Assembly (NCBI GenBank): GCA_004555955.1
Contig: SFJG01000001.1
Location: 46,328 to 110,327, forward strand
Length of the DNA stretch: 64,000 bases
Source of the DNA: Bacteroidales bacterium
GTDB taxonomy: Bacteria > Bacteroidota > Bacteroidia > Bacteroidales > Muribaculaceae
Reading direction: 5' to 3'
The position numbers and the translations under genes are program-made. How positions within the stretch are numbered: position 1 is the stretch's first letter; every line of letters starts with the position of its first letter. The notes under the pieces are model-generated. The model was not told the DNA's origin, ran no database searches, and saw nothing but the letters and a program-made list of their open reading frames with translations. Of this stretch, positions 17,683 to 26,640 are shown one piece after another.

Positions 17683-18231
17683 ATGGAACAGGTAAAACCG
17701 GGTAAATATGTAAAATTTATCTACGATCTTTACGAAATCGACAACGAAGAAGTAACATTGATGTACAGCGCAACGCGCGAACATCCCGACCAAACAATAT
17801 TCGGCGGCGAAGATGGCTTGCTGCCCGCTGTTAGCGCCGAGCTCGAAGGCAAATCTGTCGGCAATACTTTCGACATCACCCTCGAGCCGGAAAACGCCTT
17901 CGGCACTTTCGACGAAAAGCTTATCATGGAACTCGACCGCGAACTCTTCACTAACGAAGAGGGCGAATTCGACGCCGAACACATTCGCTCGGGCGCTCCC
18001 GTGACGATGATGACCGAACAGGGCTTCCCCGTGTCGGGATTGGTGCTCATGGTAAGCCCCGCAAAGGTTACCGTCGATTTCAACCACCCGATGGCAGGCA
18101 AACGCGTACGCTTCAAAGGCGAAATCCTGGAAGTGCGCGACGCCACCGAAGAAGAACTGCATCCGCACTGCGGTTGTGGCTGCGGCTGCGACCACGACCA
18201 CTGCGGCGACTGCGGCGGCGGTTGTCACTAA
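17683..18231 (+). CDS. slyD: FKBP-type peptidyl-prolyl isomerase, SlyD type
   Basis: 182-residue folding helper with isomerase and chaperone activity. The split FKBP domain has VTLMYSATREHPDQTIFGGE and VDFNHPMAGKRVRFKGEILE, interrupted by an insert-in-flap chaperone domain (about residues 70-130). The C-terminal tail (about 160-182) is very rich in Cys and His (HPHCGCGCGCDHDHC and GDCGGGCH), as in metal-binding SlyD proteins. The RNase H gene follows after 16 bases. Confidence 0.94.
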   Translation: MEQVKPGKYVKFIYDLYEIDNEEVTLMYSATREHPDQTIFGGEDGLLPAVSAELEGKSVGNTFDITLEPENAFGTFDEKLIMELDRELFTNEEGEFDAEHIRSGAPVTMMTEQGFPVSGLVLMVSPAKVTVDFNHPMAGKRVRFKGEILEVRDATEEELHPHCGCGCGCDHDHCGDCGGGCH

Positions 18232-18247
18232 TTAACTCCAACCGACG

Positions 18248-18940
18248 ATGGCTTACGGAAAAACATACGTAGTGTTCGAAGGTCGACACCCGGGTATCTA
18301 TGAGACCTGGGACGATTGTCGTGCCGAAATCGAGGGCTACCCCGGCGCCATCTACAAGTCGTACTACGACCCGGCTGAGGCGGTCGAAGCTTTTCGCCGA
18401 AGCGACAAAGAGTCGGCAGAAGTGATTAACGCCATTGCCCGGCACGTCGAAGAGCAAGACACGCCGGACCGACAAACAGCCGAAAAAGAGCAATCCGGCG
18501 CCACTCGTCCGCCATATCTCGACAATCCCGAAATCATTGCCGACAGCATAGCCGTCGACGCCGGATGCCGCGGCAACCCCGGCGTGATGGACTATCGCGG
18601 CGTTGACGTCCGAACGGGCTGCGAGATTTTTCACGTTGGACCGTTTGCTCACGGCACAAACAATATCGGTGAATTTCTTGCCATCGTTCACGCTCTCGCT
18701 CTGCTGAAAAAGCAAGGCAGAAATTGCCCGGTCTACAGCGACAGCAGCGTGGCTCAAAAGTGGGTGCGCAGCCGACGTTGCAACACTCGCATCGAGCGAC
18801 GTCCTGACAACGTAAAACTCCTGCAAATTGTCGAACGCGCCGAACTTTGGCTCCGTACGAACAACTTCTCAAATCCAATACTCAAATGGCAAACCGACCG
18901 CTGGGGCGAAATCCCCGCCGACTTCGGCAGGAAAAAGTAA
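18248..18940 (+). CDS. rnhA: Ribonuclease HI with N-terminal viroplasmin domain
   Basis: 230 residues. The N-terminal Cauli_VI/viroplasmin domain (about 4-50: GKTYVVFEGRHPGIYETWDD) binds RNA-DNA hybrids in relatives. A charged linker follows, then an RNase H domain (about 98-228) with the acidic catalytic set: Asp in IAVDAGCRGNPG, Glu in NNIGEFLAIVHALAL, Asp in CPVYSDSSVAQKWV and Asp in QTDRWGEIPADFG. It removes RNA from RNA-DNA hybrids such as R-loops and primers. It lies between slyD and the C10 peptidase. Confidence 0.93.
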   Translation: MAYGKTYVVFEGRHPGIYETWDDCRAEIEGYPGAIYKSYYDPAEAVEAFRRSDKESAEVINAIARHVEEQDTPDRQTAEKEQSGATRPPYLDNPEIIADSIAVDAGCRGNPGVMDYRGVDVRTGCEIFHVGPFAHGTNNIGEFLAIVHALALLKKQGRNCPVYSDSSVAQKWVRSRRCNTRIERRPDNVKLLQIVERAELWLRTNNFSNPILKWQTDRWGEIPADFGRKK

Positions 18941-18999
18941 TGCCCGGCGAATAGTGTAACCAATAGTCATTATAGAACAAAAATAAAGAACAATTAGAT

Positions 19000-21132
19000 A
19001 TGAAAAAACTAACTTCTCTCTTGCTACTTGCGTTGATGTGCCAAATAGCGACTGCCAAGCAGATTTCGCAGCAACAAGCAGCGGCAATTGCCGGAAAGTA
19101 TGTGCCGACAATCAAATCGGGCAACATCAAGCCGGCAAAGAAAGCGGGAGCCACAGAGACTTCTGCCGAATACTATGTGTTCGACGCCGAAGGCGGCGGC
19201 TTTGCCGTTGTTGCCGGCGACGACGAGTTCGACGAAGTTATCGGCTACTCATCGACAGGCTCTTTCGGCGACATCGACCAACTGCCGACAGCGTTGAAAG
19301 ACGGACTCAACAATTACGCCGAATATGTTCGCCGCTTCCGCGCCGGCGAAGTTCCCGCCATCAAAAACAAACTGACCGCAAGTTCGGTTGTTGTAAGTCC
19401 GTTGGTGACCACCAAGTGGGACCAAGGCACCCCATACAACAACAACTGCCCCTATTCATCGCGCGCCGGCGAAAACTGCCCGACAGGCTGCGCGGCAACT
19501 GCGATGGCTCAGATAATGAACTACTACGAATGGCCGCAAACCGGCGACGGCTCAAACTCCTACGCAGACAGTTTCGGCTCCCATTCAGTCAACTTTGCGC
19601 AGTCGACCTACGACTGGAACAATATGCTCGACAGCTACAGCAGCTACAACGCCACACAAGCGGCTGCCGTGGCTAAACTGATGTGGGACTGCGGTGTGGC
19701 TATGTATATGACATATGACATCAACGGTAGCGGCGCAATCGACGGCGATATGGCTCTCGCGGCTGCCGACCACTTCAAATATAACGTCCGCTTGCTCTAT
19801 CGCGACGGCTCGTTCAAAAACCAATTCCGCGACGCTATTCTCGCCTCGTTAGACGAGAACAATCCCATAGTGCTCTGCGGTCAGGGCAGCATGGGCGGAC
19901 ACGCTTTCGTTGCCGACGGCTACAACTCGGCGAACTATCTCCACATCAACTGGGGATGGGGCGGCTTGTCGGACGGCTACTTCAACATCGACGCGCTCAA
20001 CCCGCCGTCGCTCGGTACCGGTGGCGGTGCCGGAGGCTTCAACATGATGCAAAGCGCCATTCTTATGACTCCCACCGCCAACAATTCGACAAGCGGTGCG
20101 CTCGAGCAAATGCCGTTGCTTCTCTACGACTCTCGCTACACGTCCTCCAATGCCGGCTACTTCAAAGCAACGACAACGTCTGCCACTAAAGGCTCGGCAT
20201 TCAATGTAAGCGCCCTCTACTTCTTCAACAACGCAACCGGCAATTGGTCGGGATTCGTGGCTGCCGGTGTATACAATGAAGATGGCAAACTCCTCGGCGT
20301 TTCGCCGGCGAAGTCGATTTCCATCAAAGACGGCTACCTCTATAGCTCCCTTTGCACATTCAATGTAGGTTCGATTTTGGCAACGCTCCCCGACGGCGAA
20401 TACATAATCAAAACCGTTTCGCGCGAGACACGCAGCGGCGTTGGCACTAACGACTGGATTCCCGTATCGACCACCGAAAGAGTTGTTGTTGCCGTCGACG
20501 GCGACCAAGTTTATGTCGGCGAAAAACCCATAGAAATCGAACTCGCTTCGCCCATCTCTTCCGACAAAGAGACTTACGACATCGGCGACACTGCCATAAT
20601 CACCGCTTCCATCGAAAACAAATCTGACGAAACGGCACAAGGCACACTCAAATTCCTCATCTCCGACGCCGAAAGCGGCGCTAAAAAGATGACGGCATCG
20701 TCGACAATCTCGTTGTCGGCGGGTGCAACCGGCACGGCAACCATTAAGTTTTCGATAGCGTCGAGCAGATTCACCATAGGCAGCAGCTACAAGATATCGA
20801 TAAGCGACTACACGCCCACGACCGGCTCGCACATCTTAAAAGCCTCCGACGAAGCAAATTCTTGCATAATCGCCATTAACGACCCGGACAAAGACGGCGC
20901 CGTAAGCAGCTTGTCTGCACAAAGCGTCAAAGCGTTCCCCAATCCGGCTACCGACATCGTCAAAGTGAGCGGCGACGGCGTCAAGTCGATTGAACTCTAC
21001 TCGGCAAGCGGCATCGCAGTGCGCCGCGCCGAAGGCAATACGATGAACGTTGCCGACCTCCCGGCAGGCTACTACCTCATTAGCATTGCCACACAAAACG
21101 GAACCGTAACTCAACGAATCATCAAGAAATAA
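19000..21132 (+). CDS. Secreted C10 (streptopain-like) cysteine protease with T9SS tail
   Basis: 710-residue exported protease. A signal peptide (MKKLTSLLLLALMCQIATA) is followed by a SpeB-type propeptide (about 20-120) and a C10 catalytic domain: nucleophile Cys164 in CPTGCAATAMAQIMNYYEWP, His301 in MGGHAFVADGYN, then YLHINWGWGG. Beta-rich domains follow (about 360-640). The last 75 residues (VKAFPNPATDIVKV ... LPAGYYLISIATQNGTVTQR) resemble the type IX secretion sorting tail, so the enzyme is probably released to the surface or outside. Relatives include interpain and periodontain. The propeptide would keep it inactive until export. Confidence 0.93.
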   Translation: MKKLTSLLLLALMCQIATAKQISQQQAAAIAGKYVPTIKSGNIKPAKKAGATETSAEYYVFDAEGGGFAVVAGDDEFDEVIGYSSTGSFGDIDQLPTALKDGLNNYAEYVRRFRAGEVPAIKNKLTASSVVVSPLVTTKWDQGTPYNNNCPYSSRAGENCPTGCAATAMAQIMNYYEWPQTGDGSNSYADSFGSHSVNFAQSTYDWNNMLDSYSSYNATQAAAVAKLMWDCGVAMYMTYDINGSGAIDGDMALAAADHFKYNVRLLYRDGSFKNQFRDAILASLDENNPIVLCGQGSMGGHAFVADGYNSANYLHINWGWGGLSDGYFNIDALNPPSLGTGGGAGGFNMMQSAILMTPTANNSTSGALEQMPLLLYDSRYTSSNAGYFKATTTSATKGSAFNVSALYFFNNATGNWSGFVAAGVYNEDGKLLGVSPAKSISIKDGYLYSSLCTFNVGSILATLPDGEYIIKTVSRETRSGVGTNDWIPVSTTERVVVAVDGDQVYVGEKPIEIELASPISSDKETYDIGDTAIITASIENKSDETAQGTLKFLISDAESGAKKMTASSTISLSAGATGTATIKFSIASSRFTIGSSYKISISDYTPTTGSHILKASDEANSCIIAINDPDKDGAVSSLSAQSVKAFPNPATDIVKVSGDGVKSIELYSASGIAVRRAEGNTMNVADLPAGYYLISIATQNGTVTQRIIKK

Positions 21133-21155
21133 CCCTGACTTCGAGTCGTATCCAC

Positions 21156-21199
21156 AAAGTGTCGGCGGAGCGAATTTTTGCCCCGTCGACACTTTTTAT
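21156..21199 (+). terminator. Terminator after the C10 protease
   Basis: Stem AAAGTGTCG / CGACACTTT (9 bp) around an inner GC-rich part, followed by TT. It resembles an inverted version of the hairpin at 21552-21595. Confidence 0.8.
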
Positions 21200-21228
21200 T
21201 GCTCGAAATTTTGTAATTCAGAATCCAG

Positions 21229-21402
21229 CCTGCATTATTCATACTGTTCCGTTACGAAAGGGCTAAATGGCAATACATTAGCGTGAGCGCAGCGATGACG
21301 ATGCAGAATGTAGTAAATCCTACCTTTAAAGAGGAAGAGCGAGCATTGCGCTAAGGAGTTGTCAGTTAGTCCTTGTAGTAGGAACAGTATGAATAATGCA
21401 GG
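21229..21402. repeat. 174-bp hairpin repeat, copy 2 (MITE-like)
   Basis: Copy 2 of the element at 16716-16889. The outer inverted arms pair perfectly over 22 bp here (21229-21250 with 21381-21402), against 19 of 22 in copy 1. This gives a long imperfect hairpin, with TTAGCG ... CGCTAA near the middle. It has no open reading frame and no clear target-site duplication. It lies between the C10 protease terminator and the lptD promoter region. Confidence 0.85.
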
Positions 21403-21551
21403 CAGGTTATACCTTTGTACTGAAAAAAAGTGTTGAAACTAACAGGAATTTTCAGTAGCGTAAAAGAATGTTAAAAAATAACGAAATTTTTCAATAGGAT
21501 TAAAACGTAAAAGAAAACTCCTTGGAATTGTGAGATAAAGTATTGCCATAC

Positions 21552-21595
21552 AGCGTCGGCCGGGCAAAAATTCGCCCCGTCGACGCTTTTTATAT
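21552..21595. terminator. Second hairpin upstream of lptD, mirror of the one at 21156
   Basis: Stem AGCGTCG / CGACGCT followed by TTTTATAT. The loop GGGCAAAAATTCGCCCC is close to the reverse complement of the loop in the hairpin at 21156-21199. It can act as a terminator on the plus strand, but no gene ends just before it. Confidence 0.55.
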
Positions 21596-21599
21596 GCGT

Positions 21600-21634
21600 T
21601 TTGCAGAATATTCCGCCGTTTTTGCTTAATTTTG
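21600..21634 (+). promoter_or_regulatory. Possible promoter for lptD
   Basis: TTTG at 21600-21603 and TAATTTTG at 21627-21634 with a 23-base spacer; the spacing is slightly long. The start codon follows 25 bases later. Confidence 0.45.
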
Positions 21635-21659
21635 CACCGTCAATTGGCAAAAAAGAAAT

Positions 21660-24600
21660 TTGAAGCGTACACATATATACATAGTGTTGGCGTTGATACT
21701 GTCTTCAACGCTATTTGCGCAGCAAGCCCCGGTAGACGTACCGCCGAGCAAAGCCGCCGCCGATAGCGACAGTCTGCGCCGCGAAGTGATTGTCGATTCG
21801 CTTGCCGCTGTTGAGCACCAACTGCGGTCGAGTCAGCGTATCGACTCGATTCGTAATGCGCTTGCCGGACGCCGCCAATTCAAAGACCACAGCCGACGCC
21901 CGTCGTTACGCTCCGGCTACGACAATTTGCTCCAAGACACGACCACCCTTACCGACTCCGTCGTTGCTCGGCTCGACTCTATCTCGTCGATTATCGAGCA
22001 ACTCGATTCTGCCGACCGCGCCGACAACATTGCCTCGCTCGACACCATCGCCGATACGGCGCCCGCCGACCGCATAAAGCCGGTGATTGTCGACTCGCTC
22101 GCCGCCGACAGCCTCCGTCCGACAACCAACCCGACGAAGAAGGCCCCCAAACACGGACGCATCGTTTGGGAAAAAGTCGACATCGAAGCGCCCGTCGACT
22201 TTGTGGCGAAAGACTCGCTCGTGATGGTCGGACAAAATTCGGCATTTATGTACGGCAATGCCAACGTAAAATATCAAGACATCGACCTCGCCGCCGACGA
22301 AATGCAGATGGACATGAACACCAGCACGATTTATGCCGTCGGACGTCCCGACTCGATTGGCGAAATCCAAGGCACGCCCGTCTTTAAAGACAAGAGCGGC
22401 GACTACGAGTCGAAAACCATGAAGTACAACTTCAAAACAGGTCGCGGCTACATCACCGACGTCGTCACACAGCAAGGCGAAGGATACCTCACAGGCGGTC
22501 AAACCAAGAAGATGGAAGACAACACCTACTACATGGAGAACGGCAAATACACCACCTGCGACGACCACGAACATCCCCACTTCTATATGCAGTTGACAAA
22601 GGCGAAAGTGACACCGCGCAAAAACGTCGTGTCGGGTCCTGCATACATGGTGCTCTGCGACGTGCCGTTGCCGTTGGCGCTGCCTTTCGGCTACTTCCCC
22701 TTCTCGTCGAAATATTCGTCGGGCGTCATCATGCCGACTTTCGGCGACGACTACCAAAAAGGCTTCTACCTTAGCGACGGCGGCTACTACTTCGCCATCA
22801 ACGACTACGTCGACTTGGCGCTCACCGGCGAAATCTACACAAAAGGTTCGTGGGGACTCGCCGCTCAGTCGTCATACCGAAAACGCTACAAATATTCGGG
22901 CAACTTCAACATAAGTTACCTCAACACCGTAACCGGAGACAAAGGCGACCCCGACTACACCAAGCAGAAAAACTTCCGCCTGACATGGAGCCATTCGCAA
23001 GACGCCAAGGCTAACCCAAAAATGACCCTCTCGGCAAGCGTCAACTTCGCCACCAGCGGCTACTCGCGTAACGACATCAACAGCTACTACAACCAGTCGT
23101 TCACCGAAAACACCAAAAACAGTACGGTCAACATGTCGTACCGCTTCAGTTCGAAGTTCCAAATGTCGACAACGGCATCAATCACCCAACGCACACAAGA
23201 CTCCACGTTGGCAGTATCATTCCCCAACATCACGCTGTCGCTCTCGCAAGTTGCACCGTTCAAGCGCAAACGCGCCGTAGGGGCGGAGCGCTGGTACGAG
23301 AAAATCAAAATGTCCTACACCGGAACATTCCAAAACAGCCTGACGTCGAAACAAAACGAATTCTTCAAAAAGAGCCTCATCAAAGACTGGAGCAACGGTA
23401 TGCGCCACAGCGTGCCCGTGTCGGCAACATTCACCATGTTCAAATATTTCAACGTATCGCCAAGCATCTCGATGAACGACCGTATGTATTCGAACAAGGT
23501 GCGCCGCAGTTGGGACCCCAACGCCTCGGCGGAAGTGCTCGACACCATCTACGGATTCTACAACGTGTTCGACTTCAACGCGTCGCTTACGTTCGACACA
23601 AAAATCTACGGATTCTACACGCCGCTGAAGTTCTTGGGCGACAAAATCAAGATGATACGTTCGGTGATGAGCCCGTCGGTGTCGTTCAGCGCTTCTCCCG
23701 ACTTCTCCAAGCCGTTCTGGGGCTATTACGGCTCGTATAACTACCAAGACGCCGCCGGGAATTTGATTAACAAAAAGTATAACCACTTCTCCAACGGCAT
23801 CTTCGGCTCGGTAGGCGAAGGCAAGTCGGGTATGGTAAGCGTATCGTTGAGCAACAACTTGGAAATGAAGGTAAAGAGCGACAAAGACAGCACCGGAATG
23901 AAGAAAATTTCGCTCATCGAAAACTTCACAATCTCGCAGTCGTACAACTTTGCCGCCGACTCAATGCGTTGGAGCAACATCAACACGTCGTTGGCGCTGC
24001 GCCTGGTCAAAAACTTCAACCTCAACCTGTCGGCAACCTGGGACCCCTACACCTACCAACTCAGCCCGTCGGGAACCCCCGTGCGCGTCGACCGCACGCG
24101 CTTGCAAGCACACAAAGGTTGGGCAAAACTGTCGAGCACCGGCACATCGTTTAGCTACACCTTCAACAACGATACCTTCAAGAAGAAAAAAGACGACAGC
24201 AAAAACAAGGACGACAAAAACGCCGACCCCAACGCTGCATCGCCGCCCGACGACGGCATTGACGGAATCGACGACCATAATCCCGACGGCTCGGAGAAGA
24301 AAAAAGGCTCCGAACTCGACCTCGACGAAGACGGATACGTCAAGTGGAAATTCCCCTGGAGCCTGACACTCAACTATTCCGTCAACTACGGCTACGGCGA
24401 ATTCGACAAAAAGAAGATGGAATACAAAGGAAAACTGACGCAAAACCTCAGTTTCAACGGACGTATACAACCCACAAAAAACTGGAATTTCAGCTTCTCG
24501 GCAAGCTACAACTTCGACACCCACAAACTGGCGTACATGAACTGCAACATCTCGCGCGACCTCCACTGCTTCACCATGACCGCAAGCTTCGTGCCCGTCG

Positions 24601-24707
24601 GTCCCTACAAGTCGTACAACTTCCACATCGCAGTCAAGTCGTCGTTGTTGCGCGACCTCAAGTACGACAAACGCTCAAGCACAACCAACGGCATCGATTG
24701 GTATTAG
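21660..24707 (+). CDS. lptD: LptD-like LPS-assembly outer-membrane protein
   Basis: 1015-residue outer-membrane protein of the Bacteroidetes LptD type, which inserts LPS into the outer leaflet. A signal peptide (KRTHIYIVLALILSSTLFAQ) is followed by a Ser/Asp-rich linker and an OstA/LptA-like domain (about 165-300: DLAADEMQMDMNTSTIYAVG, MKYNFKTGRGYITDVVTQQG). The large barrel domain (SGVIMPTFGDDYQKGFYLS onward) ends in an aromatic residue. The start codon is TTG: no ATG occurs before the mature region and the signal peptide begins right there. A Lys/Asp-rich insert lies at about 835-890. Confidence 0.88.
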   Translation: MKRTHIYIVLALILSSTLFAQQAPVDVPPSKAAADSDSLRREVIVDSLAAVEHQLRSSQRIDSIRNALAGRRQFKDHSRRPSLRSGYDNLLQDTTTLTDSVVARLDSISSIIEQLDSADRADNIASLDTIADTAPADRIKPVIVDSLAADSLRPTTNPTKKAPKHGRIVWEKVDIEAPVDFVAKDSLVMVGQNSAFMYGNANVKYQDIDLAADEMQMDMNTSTIYAVGRPDSIGEIQGTPVFKDKSGDYESKTMKYNFKTGRGYITDVVTQQGEGYLTGGQTKKMEDNTYYMENGKYTTCDDHEHPHFYMQLTKAKVTPRKNVVSGPAYMVLCDVPLPLALPFGYFPFSSKYSSGVIMPTFGDDYQKGFYLSDGGYYFAINDYVDLALTGEIYTKGSWGLAAQSSYRKRYKYSGNFNISYLNTVTGDKGDPDYTKQKNFRLTWSHSQDAKANPKMTLSASVNFATSGYSRNDINSYYNQSFTENTKNSTVNMSYRFSSKFQMSTTASITQRTQDSTLAVSFPNITLSLSQVAPFKRKRAVGAERWYEKIKMSYTGTFQNSLTSKQNEFFKKSLIKDWSNGMRHSVPVSATFTMFKYFNVSPSISMNDRMYSNKVRRSWDPNASAEVLDTIYGFYNVFDFNASLTFDTKIYGFYTPLKFLGDKIKMIRSVMSPSVSFSASPDFSKPFWGYYGSYNYQDAAGNLINKKYNHFSNGIFGSVGEGKSGMVSVSLSNNLEMKVKSDKDSTGMKKISLIENFTISQSYNFAADSMRWSNINTSLALRLVKNFNLNLSATWDPYTYQLSPSGTPVRVDRTRLQAHKGWAKLSSTGTSFSYTFNNDTFKKKKDDSKNKDDKNADPNAASPPDDGIDGIDDHNPDGSEKKKGSELDLDEDGYVKWKFPWSLTLNYSVNYGYGEFDKKKMEYKGKLTQNLSFNGRIQPTKNWNFSFSASYNFDTHKLAYMNCNISRDLHCFTMTASFVPVGPYKSYNFHIAVKSSLLRDLKYDKRSSTTNGIDWY

Positions 24708-24767
24708 TGCCGGTTTCCCGTAGTTTTATGTATATTTTTGTATAAACAGATATTTTTTCCACTTCAT

Positions 24768-24800
24768 TTTGGCTATTTTATATTAATTTCATTATCTTTG
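24768..24800 (+). promoter_or_regulatory. Promoter for the five-gene exported-protein operon
   Basis: TTTG at 24768-24771 and TATCTTTG at 24793-24800 with 21 bases between, a strong match. The first ATG (24910) follows 109 bases later, so the leader is long. This separates the operon from lptD. Confidence 0.7.
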
Positions 24801-24909
24801 CCCAAACAAGAGTCGATTTAAAGACACGCATAATCAGTATTAACAATTACTTGTTCTTTGAAAATCAGGCTCGATGATTGAGAATTACAAACATAATACC
24901 ACAATAGTT

Positions 24910-25389
24910 ATGAAAAAATTCTTATTTTTCACAATTGCATTTTTACTAATGCCGTTGATAGCATTAGCAAAAGGCGAAGACGAAGTAGCAAGCTATCAAA
25001 TCGAAGGCGCCGGCACCGGTGCACAAGGAACTTATCTCGTTAAAGTCTGGGTAGTGACAGACAACAAGAAGTTGTCAGACGACATCATCGGACGTTGCGG
25101 CGTCCACGGCGTGTTGTTTAAAGGATTCTCCAACACGGAAACTCGCCAACACCAAAAGCCACTCGCAGGCTCACCCACAGTCGAGCAACAACACCTCGAC
25201 TTCTTCAACGAATTCTTTGCCGACGGCGGAGAATATCGCAACTACGTACAGGTTGTAAGCAACACTCGCACAGTTGTTAAATCGGGCAAGAAATACAAAA
25301 TCGGAGCCACTGTAACAGTCAGCAAAGAGCAGTTGCGCCGCGACCTGGAGGCTAAAGGTATCTTAAAAGGACTTAACACCGGATTCTAA
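24910..25389 (+). CDS. Exported protein, LPP20-like fold suspected (paralogue of 26145 gene)
   Basis: 159-residue protein with a signal peptide ending in PLIALA and no lipobox, so probably soluble and periplasmic. It is not a family I recognise with certainty. It is clearly related to the protein at 26145-26636: both have a central VLFKG/VIFKG motif, then FFNEFFADGGEY / YFNQFFADGGEY and a Lys-rich C-terminal helix ending in GI. The general plan recalls LPP20-type proteins. Its stop overlaps the next start by one base. The in-frame codon at 24874 is rejected because the signal peptide begins at 24910. Confidence 0.7.
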   Translation: MKKFLFFTIAFLLMPLIALAKGEDEVASYQIEGAGTGAQGTYLVKVWVVTDNKKLSDDIIGRCGVHGVLFKGFSNTETRQHQKPLAGSPTVEQQHLDFFNEFFADGGEYRNYVQVVSNTRTVVKSGKKYKIGATVTVSKEQLRRDLEAKGILKGLNTGF

Positions 25390-26132
25390 TGAAAAAACTT
25401 ATTTCTCTGGTAGCAGCGCTGTTGGTATGCGTTGTTGCCTATGCCCAAGACAGCGATTTCGACTACGTATTTCTCAACAACGGGTCGGTCGTTAAAGGCA
25501 TTATCGAAAACGAGGTTGAAAACGTATCGGTTACAATCCGCGCCACTAACGGCGAAGTGTACACCTACAAGGCTGTAGAAGTGCGCAAAGTGGCTCACGG
25601 CAAAGCACCGAAAACTCCCGAAGTGAAAAAGCCGTCAGGCTCGCACGTCGACTACACCAAAAACGAAACAGGCTTCTGGTTTGCCGCCGAGCTTCAAGGC
25701 GGTGTGACCGTACGCCCCAACAAGCACAATATGCAGTTCGGCGAACTTGACGTTGTGGCAGGCTATCGCATCAGCGACTACGTACGCGTCGGCGTCGGTA
25801 TCGGCGGACGCTACTACGGCGGCAACCACGACTTCCGCGCCAACTCGGGCGAATTCTCAGTGCCCATCTACGCCAACGTTCGCGGCAACTTTATCCCGAC
25901 GGAATACCGCAAGGTGGTGCCCTACTACTCGTTTGACCTGGGCGGCGCTCTTCGCGACGGCGTGTTCTTGCGCCCGACCATCGGTCTGCGTATCGGCGAG
26001 CCCCGTGCCGCTTTCCTCATTGGCATCTCTTATCTCGGCCAATCGACAAAAATGTGGAAAGACGATCCTAAACCTACCAAAGAAGACAAATTCTTCTCAG
26101 GCGTATCGCTCAAAATCGGTTATGAATTCTAA
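25389..26132 (+). CDS. Small outer-membrane beta-barrel protein
   Basis: 247 residues. A signal peptide (MKKLISLVAALLVCVVAYAQ) is followed by a short strand-rich domain (FLNNGSVVKGIIENEVENV, about 27-70) of a kind common at the start of Bacteroidetes membrane proteins. The rest alternates polar and hydrophobic residues with glycine turns (VVAGYRISDYVRVGVGIGGR) and ends in KIGYEF, with the C-terminal Phe typical of outer-membrane barrels. It is the likely membrane component of the operon. The substrate or partner is unknown. Confidence 0.72.
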   Translation: MKKLISLVAALLVCVVAYAQDSDFDYVFLNNGSVVKGIIENEVENVSVTIRATNGEVYTYKAVEVRKVAHGKAPKTPEVKKPSGSHVDYTKNETGFWFAAELQGGVTVRPNKHNMQFGELDVVAGYRISDYVRVGVGIGGRYYGGNHDFRANSGEFSVPIYANVRGNFIPTEYRKVVPYYSFDLGGALRDGVFLRPTIGLRIGEPRAAFLIGISYLGQSTKMWKDDPKPTKEDKFFSGVSLKIGYEF

Positions 26133-26144
26133 CACGCAAAGACT

Positions 26145-26636
26145 ATGAAAAAGATTTTTAGCATTATGATGGCATGCGCAATGGTAATCGCCGTTGGTTC
26201 GTGCCGCAAAAATACAGTAATCTCGAGCACAAGTTCGGTGGCATCGTTCGAAACAGTCGGCTTGGGCAGCGAACGCGACGGCTCGATGACAGTGCGCGCT
26301 TGGGGTAAAGGCAAAGACAAAGCCGACGCCCTCGAACAGGCTCGCAAAAACGCTCTCTACGACGTAATCTTCAAAGGCGTCAAGAAAGGCGAAGGCACAT
26401 TCAACGCACGCCCGATTATCTACGAAGTAAACGCCGAAACCAAGTATGAATATTATTTCAACCAATTCTTTGCCGACGGCGGCGAATATACCACCTACGC
26501 AACCTTCGAAGACGAGAACCGCCGCGCACGCATTGTTGCCAAGGGAAAAGCCCAAGAAAACTGGTCGACCGTAATTCGCGTAAAGCGCTCGGAACTCAAG
26601 CAAAGATTAATCGATGACGGAATTATTAAACCATAA
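26145..26636 (+). CDS. Lipoprotein, LPP20-like fold suspected (paralogue of 24910 gene)
   Basis: 163 residues. The signal peptide ends in the lipobox AVGSC, so this is a membrane-anchored relative of the protein at 24910. Shared features are MTVRAWGKGKDKADALEQAR (recalling the A..A...NA helix of LPP20 proteins), NALYDVIFKGVKKGEG, YFNQFFADGGEY and a C-terminal ELKQRLIDDGIIKP. The pair may act together, one soluble and one anchored; this is inferred. Confidence 0.7.
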   Translation: MKKIFSIMMACAMVIAVGSCRKNTVISSTSSVASFETVGLGSERDGSMTVRAWGKGKDKADALEQARKNALYDVIFKGVKKGEGTFNARPIIYEVNAETKYEYYFNQFFADGGEYTTYATFEDENRRARIVAKGKAQENWSTVIRVKRSELKQRLIDDGIIKP

Positions 26637-26640
26637 CACT

